NCBI RefSeq assembly: GCF_001039355.2
Contig: NW_019773725.1
Location: 600,368-642,632 of the forward strand
Length of the DNA stretch: 42,265 bases
Source of the DNA: Lingula anatina
Taxonomy: Eukaryota > Brachiopoda > Lingulata > Lingulida > Lingulidae
Direction of reading: 5' to 3'
In this document: positions 21,367-33,300 of the stretch, piece after piece
Layout: each line of letters opens with the position of its first letter
Position numbering within the stretch: the first letter of the stretch is position 1
The notes under the pieces: generated by a model
The model's input: the letters and a program-made list of their open reading frames with translations, nothing else
The model's database searches: none
Told to the model about the DNA's origin: nothing
Position numbers and translations under genes: made by a program

Positions 21367-24300
21367 TTAACAGTCATTTTCCCTCTCAGATGCACATTCT
21401 TCTGGTCGCTTCTTGTACACTTCCACTCTCTTCCTGTGTCTCCCCATCTTGATGACAATAACAGAGATGATGATTACCAGCCAGATGGCGCCCAAAGCCG
21501 ATCCCACGCCAATGGCCACAGTGCCGAACAAGGCAGGGTCGTTTGCTGAATCTATTTTAGCAAATCTACATTAGTAACTGACAATTGGTTGAAGGAGGAA
21601 GAGTTACATAACAAATATCTAACACTTAGAGCAACTAACCGACATACCTACATGTATGATAATTAAGAAGAAATCACCCATTGCCATCTGTGGTTACATT
21701 AATGGCGACACAGTTGTCATCTGGGTTCTAGTAATGTGCTTAATTTTAGCCTCATTCTCATATAATAATGCATTACTTACGATGCTGCATAATATATATA
21801 ACCATGGGTTTTCTTTATGGTAATACAAAGTATACGCTAAGACAATGATCATAATTGAAATGACCAGATTACAACACAGAATGTTTTAGAATACATATAA
21901 ATTCATTTTGAAGCAGCACATGTGTTAAACATTACACTTAGATTACCTTTGATACAGGACACGTCGCCATCATTGCTCCAGTACCCGTCCTCTTGACATG
22001 CTGTGCTCTTAGGTCCAATCAAAGTGTACCCCTCCTCACACGTGAACGTTACCATGGTACCGGCCAGGGAAGAGACCGTGTCTTTCATACCATTGACAGG
22101 GGATGATAAAAACCCACAGCTTATCACTGAATAAAAAAAGAAAAACAGACAGCAAATCAGAATGAAATAACCAGACCTTTATACGACATTATTTTAGCCG
22201 TCAGACGTGCAAGCGCTAAGGTGTTGACCCCGTCATCAGTGCTGATAGATCTCCATAATTTCATTTGGAATAGGTATACAGTGGATGTATTCTGAGTATT
22301 TGAATAAACAATATTTAGATGCGTATACAACATCTTTATTGTACAAAAGAAAAAAGGGGACATGATTGTGTCGGTTATAATAAATACTCCAGGCAAGTGA
22401 TAGCAGGTCATTACAATTATACAGAACCGACATTGTACGCACCTGGTTTAGTGTCGGAAACCACTTCTGCATATGTCACTATGATGTCTTGACTTGCAGC
22501 AGCCAGTGCAGCATTGCCCCCAGTTGCTGTATAATCAAACCTGCACTCAACGCTCTCTCCGCACACAGCCTCGATCTCGGCCTGAAGAGTTTCGTTATCG
22601 AGTTGCAGCAGCTCAAAGATGGGCCGAAAAGATGCGTTTTGATGACTTCCATGGCTTTCGCCGATGCCATAGGTGAAAAGAGAAAACTGTTCTTCGGTTC
22701 GCCCTGAAAGTCCAGATCATTCAACAGTGAAGCCTCATACATTGATTAATTTATCAAATTTTAATTTACATTAAAATTGTAATTTCTACGAATTATTTCC
22801 AACAAAACAGGACTGCCTTTTTGTTTTGATAAGCAATTTGCAGTAATTTACCATTATTTAAAGGGAAACAACTGTTCATTTTGGCCAAAAAATGGACTTT
22901 CCTGGGCTAAAGTATAATTTTCCCATACTAACCAATGGTTAATTAATATATTCCCACATTCAAAGTTAGTCCCTGGGGTTTTTTTTTCTAAAAAGTTTGT
23001 TTTTTTTTATTATATTCTCTTAAGAGATTATTACAGTGAAGCCATCTATGGAGGTCACGTGATGTGATGGCAAGCACATATTCCAGAATAATTGGGTAAA
23101 CCGCCGTTTTGGGGGTAAAATAGAATTAATCATATTTCTATGAATTGTTTACAATATTGTATTTATGGTGAAATATGGATATCTTAAAGTCATAATAACT
23201 CTTCGTTTTGGCCAAAAATTGGATTTTCCCGGAAAAAACGGCAATTTTCCCGTACTTACCAATGGTCAACGACCCCATTCCTGCATTCAAAGTTAATCCA
23301 GGTTTTTTTCCTAAACGTACGGTTTTTTTGTTAAAATCTCTTAACTGACGGAGCTCTCTCTGACATCGCATAGTCACTGTTGACCTACTTAAAACCGCGG
23401 GAAAAGCAGACAACAACAACACTATATTAGATTCATGAGATATATTCGTCTTTTTGTTAAAAATACATTAATATCCACAATGTGTGCCATTCTGGGCTTT
23501 TCGTTATCCGACGCACTTTACAAAAACTCGCAACTTACGTCTGCGTCTGCATTAATGCGTTTGGCGCCATATGTTATTTTGGTCTCGAATGAACGCGAGA
23601 ATCCGCGTGACACCATTACGTCATTAGCAACGAATGCCTTGATGACCGGAAGAAAGGCATCGAAAGCCCTATTGACAAGCACGGATTTTAGTTTTATTAC
23701 AATAACGGCCGTTTTAGTGGTAAAATACAATAGAATATATTTCCATGCGTTGTTTACAATGTATTTCATGCGGAATTTTGAATCTCAAAGGAAGAGTTAT
23801 TATTGCTTTAAGAACAGTTGCTATCCTTTTAATCATCCACAATAGCGATCATTGTGTTCCCCTTTCCACTAATTACCCCTAGTTCACATACGTACACGTT
23901 TCCCCAAATTTATAATGAATGTCTTCCAGCGATGCTTCCGAATCTAGAATGTTTCCATCACGTGACTGCAAATCGTCGTCAGGGTTATCATTCCACACTC
24001 CAAGGAGTCCTGTCACGTGACCTGAAATAAATAAATAAATATGACGATGTCTAATGAAAGCATTGGTAAACTTCGAAAATATTAAGGAGTTCGAAATGTA
24101 CACGGCCATTTCGAAGTAGGAATTAAACATCAGAATTAAACACAAGGTTCTAATATTGTGTCTTTTAATCCCGTATTCAAATTTGCAAACGAACTTCAGG
24201 TTATCCAGCACACGCCACATATACAGGGTCTCTACTAACCTTTAAGGTTATTTGGAAGGTACAGCATGAAGTTCAACACACCGCTATTTTCGCGAACTTC

Positions 24301-27300
24301 CAGAAACACTCGCTCGACGTCAAAGCTTACCAGAACAGTGGTCTTGTTGACTAGTAGTTCAATTTCAATGCCTGAAAAGTTTAATTGTATACTCTATCAA
24401 ATCACTATATCTTTTTGGTTTGGTTGCCTATCAAAGGAATAATCTTTGACCATAAAATATTTTCGTTAAAATAGGTCGAAGCATATTAGTCTAGTGAGAT
24501 TTCCACAAAATGTGAATAGTAGGGGCATTTTTTGGGAAAAGTTGGGAACCAGGCTTATTGGCATAATTTTGGCATGCTGAATCCGATTTACCCGGTTCCC
24601 AAGCGAAATTTTGCATTTTTAACGGTCTAATTTGCAAAAAACAAAAATGGCCGCCAGATTTCCAATTTTCTGCAATATCTCTGTAACTAGACAGGCGAAT
24701 ATGACAATCGAAGTGTCCTTACCTATATTTTCAGGGTCGAGGAACATTATGATATTTCTGTTAGAATTAGGTTTACCCAATTTTCCTAAATATGCAAATT
24801 AGGACCGCCATTACTGAAAAACCGTTTTACTACTGTATCTGTGCAACTAGGCAAGCAAACATGACACAAGAAGTGCCCACACCCATGTTTTCAGGGTCGA
24901 GGAAAGTGGTTAAGATATTTTCACTATAACCAAATCAGTAATATTAAAGTGCTACACTGTCACACTGTTGCAATTATTCGAATTTGAATTGAATTTTACG
25001 ATTAAATACTGTGCTGCCATTGGGATGTAAACATTGGACCACACAATTGCCCCTTTTACCTAGAAAAAGGTGATTCCCTTATTAATGCAATGGAGGGATT
25101 TACTGAATCAAATAATTCATGTGATGCAATATACAGACTAAACATTTAATATAACAGTAATAATAAGTTTATTGAGCACTAAATGATACTACAGTATGAA
25201 TGCATTTGCAGGCTCACTAGACTACATTATTTACACAATTTATAAGAATATACATTTATATATGGAATTTTTTTCAAACATTTTCTTTGATTTTTCCCCA
25301 TCTGTTAGTAATGAATGAAAAGAACACTTGTTATCATGTTCGATATGGCTTTAATAAATCATCCTGTGTCAATTCATTATCAAAAATTTAATTTAAATAT
25401 TCAAGTCAGCATTATAAACAGCACATGGGTAATTTTATAGCAGATAACAACAAGGTACTGAATTATTATGAATTCAATATTATCAAAAATATCAGGTGGT
25501 AAGGATTTTCTCTTAAACAAAATAATCATCAAGACAAATTTAAAAAATGGAAACAGTTAATAATGCGTGCAGCCTCCTCTAGCTGCAACCAGAGCCCTCA
25601 TTTGGCGAGGCATTCCTACAGAGAGGTTTCTGAGAGTTTGATCCAGCATTGTGTTCCACGCATCAGTCAGAGCTTGTCTAAGCTGGTGCAGATTTGTAGG
25701 CTGGACCGGTAAGCTTTTGATTCTGCGAGTGATTTCTGCCAACAGGTTCTCTATTGGATTCATGTCAGAGGAATTCGACGGCCAAGGCAATTGGTAACCT
25801 CTTGGTTTTGCAGAAAAGCAGTTATTGCATGGGTACAGTGTGGTCTGGCATTGTCCTCTTGAAGGATGAAGTTGTCTGGAAGTACCTTCTTGCAAATGGC
25901 AAGCAAGTATTCTCTAAAATGTCCCTGTATTTCTTCTGATTGAGGTTTCCATCAATTGCCACCAATGGTGTTTTGGCTCCAGCGTGGAAACTGGTCTATA
26001 CACAGAAACTGCCACCGCCACCAGTCACTGTAGGGGTGACACAAGCCTCGTGAAGTACCTCGTCTGGAAGCCTACGGACTCTGTTTCGGCCATCGCGGCA
26101 GTGGAGCTCAAACCTTGCCTCGACTCAAAAAACCACATGAACCCAGTGCTGTGGCTGGAACAGCAAATTGTGTCTAGCCCACCGTTGACGCAGACATTGG
26201 TGTTGCTCTGTTAATAGAGGCTTCCTTTGAGGTTGCCTAGCGTGTTAACCGGCTAAAAGTAGCCTTGCGTTCACTAGGGTTCTAGTAACAAGCTTTTGAA
26301 TGGTAATTTGCCACTGATTTTGTAGAGCACTGGTGTTTTTGTTCGGTTGTTGCGACATAACTGCAGAAACAAGCGGTCTTCCCGTCTGGTGGTGACTTTC
26401 AGACGTCCTGGTCGTGGTCTCTGTAAGACTAGAAACTGCTCCCTGGGACACATTCAGCTGTCTGGCAATAGCAGTTTGCTTCTGCCCATTCTGGCATAAT
26501 GCAACAATAGTGTGGCAAGTTGCTGCCGTTAGTTCACGTACCATAAGGTCAGCTAAGATTCTGCAAAACATCAAACTCTTCTGACTGGGCATTACCGAAA
26601 TATGAAGATTTATTCTGCAGAATTGATGCCCTTTTATACGCATTCTGTAACCAAAAGAGGACTGCTCAGAGAAACTGCCACATATTACCTAATATAACCG
26701 CGCTTCAGAGAAAGCAGCCAATGAACAATAACAGACACACCTGACTATACATATAGCTGATCACAATTGACATATGTGATCAACTTTTCTAAAGAAAAAG
26801 TTAATTTATTATCAACACTTTGTTTTTGAACTAAAATATTCCATATTAAACGTCAATATGTATATGTATACTTCAAGTGCACGATGGCATCTCACCTCAT
26901 TCATTTCAGCGATTTTTCCATTAGCTTATCACTGGTTACCCATTGCTATCATTTGAATTTAAATAACCAAATTTCTTGAATTTTAGCTTTAATCTTCTGA
27001 TGATCTATTGAATCCAATTGAATTATTGACGATCCGGAAAACATTCCTGTGTTTATAGCAAGTTTGAAGTCTGAGCAGTTTCTGAAGCCTCTGAACGATT
27101 TCGTTGAGAGAAAATTCAGTGATGTGAACTTTGTCTTCTGGTGGGCCTACATGGACATGGTATCCATACTACTGCAGTTTACTCGAGCACAACGGGACGG
27201 AATGTGGGACTTTCATCTCCATTCGTTCAGTCAGATGTTGCCATTCTTCATAAGGTGCGACCACTTCAATTATTCAAGATGGAGTCCAGTGAAGCAGAGA

Positions 27301-30300
27301 TGCACCAACTACCAGAGGTTGTGGAAACAGAGTTCCAAAGGGCAACTTCGTTGTCAAGCGTTCAGTTCTGAAGTTAAACCAAGTAGATCCCTAACAAGCA
27401 ATGGAGTGGATAAATGGTACAGGAAAGAAAGGAGGCTAATCATAGGTATCACAAAAACAACATCAGCACTTTGTTGATGGACACTTTTGTATGCAGCTGA
27501 AACGCTTGCTATGTTCAGCCACTTTCCTAGCAGTGTGCGTTTTCAAAGTGAAGCTACTCAATCAGGACGAGGATGCATTGCTCTTGGTCTTCATGAGATT
27601 CAAGGTGCAGTGGCAGTGGCATCTTGAATAATTGAAGTGGTAGCACCTTATGAAGAATGGCAAAATCTGACTGAACGAGTGAAGATAAAAGTCCTACGAG
27701 GCAAATGGGACAATTGACTTGCCGTCTCTCTTTAAGCATGAACTTGCTGAAATGAATGGTACACTGTGCACCAGAAACAAATCCGTATTAGCAGAAATGT
27801 TAACAGATGACGTAGTCTGCCCTGCTGAAATTGAACTGAATGACTCTTCGCCTTGCCTAATAATTGATAAGCAAGCAATGGTAGTTTCACTGGGAAAGCC
27901 TGACAATGAAGTGGCTTTTGGTGGTTTTGCTGACACATACGTAACAGCAGCTCTGAAGGCAGGTTCTAACTATCAGCAGATTGATGTTGTGTTTGACAGA
28001 TACAGGGAAGAAACAATTAAAAGTGCTACTTGGACACAACGCACAAAGTCAGTGCGACCTATCAGACATCTGATTTATCACATTCCCTGACCTGAGAACA
28101 TAGGTGTGGGCACTTCATGTGTCATGTTTGCTTGCCTAGTTGCAGAGATACAGAAGTAAAATGGTTTTTCAGTAATGGCTGTCCTAATTTGCATATTTAG
28201 GAAAATTGGGTAAACCTAATTCTAACAGAAATATCTTAATGATAATCCTCGACCCTGAAAATATAGGTAAGGACACTTCATTTGTCATATTCGCCTGTCT
28301 AGTTACATAGATATTGCAAAAAATTGGAAATTTGGCAGCCATTTTGTTTTTTGCAAATTAGACCGTTAAAAACGCAAAATTTCGCTTGGGAACCGGGTAA
28401 ATCGGATTCAGCATGCCAAAATTATGCTAAATAGCCTGGATCCCAACTTTTACCCCAAAATGCCCCTTGCTTCTTATGCAGAGCCCTTTTCAAAAATCCC
28501 ACTAGACTATATGGGACTGGGGCAAAACACGCACGTCTTCACTTGGCACTGTTTCTGCCATTACAAAACGTAAAACAGTGATCGTATAGAGGTCCTTTGA
28601 GATGTAACCCCTCCTCCTCCCATCAGTTCTGAACTACATGTACTTTTACCGAGCTGCTGTGAGCGTTGGAACGGGATGGCGTGAGAGTTTTCACAATCCA
28701 CTGAAAGATCGACCCACATTTGCCAAGCATGTCTGCTTCAACTCAACTCAAGGGACCAAACTCTGCAGCCTGAAATAACGGGTGTGTCATGCTTAACTAT
28801 CTAATGGAAGCTTTTTGGGGTTTGGATTGGGGGGGGGGGAGGGGGCGAGCTGCTTGATCCCCTCTGGTACCACCTTTATATATGCAGTTAAAATGCTCAC
28901 CTTCTATACCCGGGACGACATTCCCTAGTTCCTCAAAATCGATGATTTCATCGTCCACCATCACCTCTATTCCCGTCAGTTCGTCAACAGACACCTGCAC
29001 TCTGCTGGTATTGGCCCCCGCCATGGCTAACGATGTCCACGCTGTGGCCATAATGACCTGGCCTAAAAGAAGACGGTAAGTCCTGTTTTAGTAATATTTA
29101 TTTTGTATATACTTAAACCCCCTTTACACCGGACAGCGTCCTTTCTGCGGGGGTTTTACTAATCGACACATTAATTCATTGACAGGTTACGTTCCTTTGC
29201 CGTCTATCCTTATAGTTGGTTGGTCGTCTTGATAAAGCCCCCTTTTTACTGAACGGCGTTCTTTCTGCCTTCCGTAGTAAGACCGTTTGAGAGTAAAAAA
29301 TATAATATTTTACGTGCTGACAACTGGTCGATCATGGAGCATTCATTCTGCAACCAAGGTGACGTTTGTGCCTCCTTTCTACGACCACAGTGATGCCATT
29401 TTCATGGTCGCACAAAGGACGCCGTCCAGTGTAATGGGGGCCTAAAATTAGTTGTTCATTTGGTAAGTCTGTGTGTCAGTTACTGATTTATTTATTCAGC
29501 TAGTGATATCGTTATGTTCATTACTGTGGTAATTCTACTGACCATCCCTCCCTGCCAGCTGTGAGGCCCTGCCCTGGAGGGTAAAGGTGTGGTTTGTACT
29601 CTCCAGGAGGCTGTACTCTCCAATACCGTTAAATGTGTACTTCAGACCGTCCAATGTCACCACATGAGGATCACCAAACGTAATGGCTGCAAGAACATCA
29701 TCACTGCTGACTATTACAACAGAGGCATTGAAATATCTTGTCAAAAGGCTTTGATAAAAAATAAATTGGAAAGTATAATTGACATGTGTCGATGGAGAAA
29801 TGACATGTGAAATGGAGATTGTAGAGGGAAGAAATGGCATATAATCAATTACATGTATACATAACTTTATGACTATTGCAGCATGGGCAAAGCTAGAATT
29901 ATTAACTACTATTCCTAAAATCACCTGGTCTTGGAGGCACGTAACCCCAACCGTCATTAGACGGTCTTCGTTTGAAGTAGGTCTCCGAGCAAATGTTGCT
30001 TTTAGCTGAGGGCCGCTTACAACACAGATGGTATGGCGCTATGTCGTGAATGGCATGACTGATGTATTTGCTTCTTTTGGTTCTAGATTCAGGGCAGCCA
30101 TTGACATGTGCCTTGTGCAAGGTCCCGCCCCCTGGGCTGTCAATCACGTTCATGAGTAACCCCCTGGAGTCGTAGCAGCATTGCTGGCCAGCTCCAGAAT
30201 TACTGCAAAGAAACACGGTTTTAAAAAGCATAACTTAAGTTATAAAACAACTATTGGTGGTGATTGTTACGGTTTTTTTTGTAGCAGACAAATGTTGGAC

Positions 30301-33300
30301 TAGATGAGAACTGTAGCAGACGTACACTGTCAATCTGTAACTGTAAACAACTTCTCACATCAAGGGACATTTATCTTAAATATTGCTAGTTCACTTTGGT
30401 TCTTGTAACAATTTCCGAAGAACATTGAAGAAAAACGTGCAATCTATATTTGAGCACACGAGTACGTTACCAAACCCCCGTACCCCTCACCTGCAATCGT
30501 TAGAGCGGACGCAGTGTCTAGCCCCAGGGTGAAAGCCACAACTGGGGCGGTCTCGTCTGCAAGTCTCGTCTGCCTGAAACCGTCCTCTGTCCCGCAATGC
30601 TTGCTGCAGCGTCACGGGGCAAGGCTCCAGGTCTGCGGGCAGTGCCTCTCTAGCGTCTATATAATACCACGCCAGACAAGCAGGCTCAGAATAATCAGAT
30701 AAGCCTTGAATTTTATCCCATAGATGCGATACGCTTTGGACATCTTCCAAACTATTTTGAACACCATCTCTCAGATTTTCCACTTTGGATTTCAGTGAAC
30801 TAAAGGTATATGTTTTAAGCACATCCCAGTCTTCACTTAGTAAGGTGGCCAGGACGTTGGTGGTGGGCAACACGTGGATATCAGTCCAGATAGCGCGTGT
30901 TCTGGAATAGGCACCAGAATAACATCAGACAGGTACACTCAACGGCTATTGTGCCGTATATCAATAAAATGACAAGTATCTTTTTTTTTTTTTTTTTTGG
31001 GGGGGGGGGGGGGTGAATATCAAACATAATTTAGGTAAAGTGATGATTAACCTTAAATGTTTATTTTGCTATATTAAATAAACGTTAATGGATTTTAAGA
31101 ATTACGGGCAATTCGCAACATTCTCTAAGACTTCTCCATCTTTGCTAGACGAATTCGCTGACAAACTCACTCACAACCCACCTATATTTGTATCTCCATT
31201 TCTCCAAGGCAGGGGGTAGTGCAGGAGTTATACGGACAGCACCAACAATTCCTTTGGCGTGTGTTGGAATGGTCTCAATCTCATATTCACCATTGTTGGG
31301 AACGTTGCTGGCTATTTCATACCACTGTTGTTGCACTGTGCCATTAGAAAGTTCCCTGTCGAACATTTAAGAAGACATGCTACAGTGATTTGCCAATCTA
31401 TGTCATTTTTACATCTGTACTTGTAATTTAGGTGTGAATCGTATCTTAACACAAAGATTAAACAGAAGAGATAATGGACAGCGTATTGACATATTGATGA
31501 GCAATATGGCTTATATATACTTGAAGGTTAACAGATCCACGTGGATTCTTTCCGTGTCTTTGTCCTCGTGCAGCATTTCAGGTTCCCATTCAATTACAGC
31601 TGATCTGCCATTTCCCCATTTTGTAGGGAACCTGCTCCTAACATCACTCTGTTCGTGACGGTACACTAGAATGAGAAGTAAAGTGATTGGTTAATTGACT
31701 CATTACATGAACTCAAAGTGGTAAAAAAAAAACGCTGGCTACCATTATCCTGCCATGTGCTGGAAACTCCCTCGCCATTCCGTGCATGCGCGGATATGCA
31801 ACGGAACTTAACACAAAATACAGAAAGAAATTCTAAATATTGGCTGTAATATAAAGAACGATTATGCTTTGAAGAGCAAATAAACACCAAAGTAACGGTA
31901 TAATCTCCTCTGGTGATGAGTCAGAGTATGTAAGTAATACGCATGTACACAATGCACCTTGTTCGTCGCCATGGTTTATAACAGTTAAATAACAGGTTTA
32001 AATTAAAATATTAAAATAGACGCCAGACAAACAAATTATCTAACTTGTTCTTCTGGCGTATGGTTCCATTCTCTAACAATATGAGCAACATTTTCAATAT
32101 TTGAAATGCAGCCCGAAGAAGGGGAGTGAGGGCTACAGCGATATAGGGTACTGGTCATGGTGGGTCCAGCGATATACTGGCCATGGTGGGTCCAGAACAG
32201 GGTAAAGTTAAACCAGATGTAGGCACTAGCCGTCAGTGGTACCGTACCAGGGTAGTAGAGCCCGTGGTGTGTGAAACTCTCTCCTCCGTCCATAGACAAC
32301 TTAAACTGGGTTCGGCGTGGGGAGAACAGTGGTGGAGTCACACACGTGGCACGCAGATTGTTCTCCACGCGGCCTGGGACATCCGTGTCGTCAAATCTAC
32401 AGACTACGTCATCGTCGTTAGTAAAACATGGACCCCATACGACGACCTCATGGCCTCCGAGGATGTTTCCCGTTACAGGGGACAAGACCAGACTGCCTGG
32501 AATTGAAGATGCAGACTTTGTCACAGGTTCTTTATCATTGATAATTACTTTATCAGATATGGAAAATTTTGCGTGTGCTCTCATCCAAAAGGATTGACTT
32601 TGCAGTTGTTTATTCTTAAGGAAAAAACAATTGTTGGTCCAAACATGAGCTATTTTATCTTCCAATAAAATACACCTTCAATTTCAATCGGGTGGATTGC
32701 ATCTAATTCACATTTTGTTAGACTAAAATTTCAGTAAACTTTCAGACAAATCATCGACTAAAGATCTTTTTTGACTGTTTTCATGCCATTAAAAGACACC
32801 ACTCCACATTTACTGCAGTGTATAAATAGCTAGCTGAATATTTGATATGGTACCTGTGCCAGAGCAGGCAACTGGCATTTACTCCCATTTGTACCCACGA
32901 AAATGTTTCACAAAGTAGATATCCTCGGAGACATTACCGTACCTTTCGTGTTGCAGCCGCCGGCTTTCACTTCTGCCTCGTCTACCCGGAACACCCAGCG
33001 CCCTGGCTGTCCCACATTGGACGTAAGGGACACGTTGACCACGGCCGGAGTACGGGACCCGTCGATGGTATACGAACGAACGCCATCGCCAGCATTAAAC
33101 CCAGCCTGGGAAATGAGATTATTGTGTGTTCAAATGCTACTAATACCCAGCATGGTAGAAGTATGACGAATTCGAACCTTGTTGATATAGACCCCATTTC
33201 CAGAGATTAGATCGATCTACTTTAGATCGACCTAACTCCCTGGGGAGTTCACGCTAAATAGCCATCAGCCGAGCAGACACGAAAGTTAATTACCCCCTTA

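Larger units (their letters stand above)
24486..28509 (+). mobile_element. Long-terminal-inverted-repeat element in gene B intron 11
   Basis: Left terminus 24486-24910 and right terminus about 28080-28509 are inverted copies, about 425 bases each. Both start TAGTCTAGTGRGATTT and share TTTGGCATGCTGAATCCG, CCCGGTTCCCAAGCGAAATT and AACTAGACAGGCGAATATG. The inside holds a decayed protein gene reading rightward and a decayed Tc1-like transposase reading leftward. Termini of this length with a non-DDE-looking protein do not match a family I can name with confidence. The element is dead, and gene B still reads across it in phase. Confidence 0.8.

Noticed and set aside
23435-23845. 136-codon open frame inside gene B intron 13
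   Set aside because: It lies within copies of the TTAA-flanked element and shows no protein similarity I recognise.
26700-26790. TGATCACAATTGACATATGTGATCA as terminal repeat of the Tc1 relic
   Set aside because: It is an imperfect palindrome on its own, and no inverted partner was found on the other side of the transposase relic.
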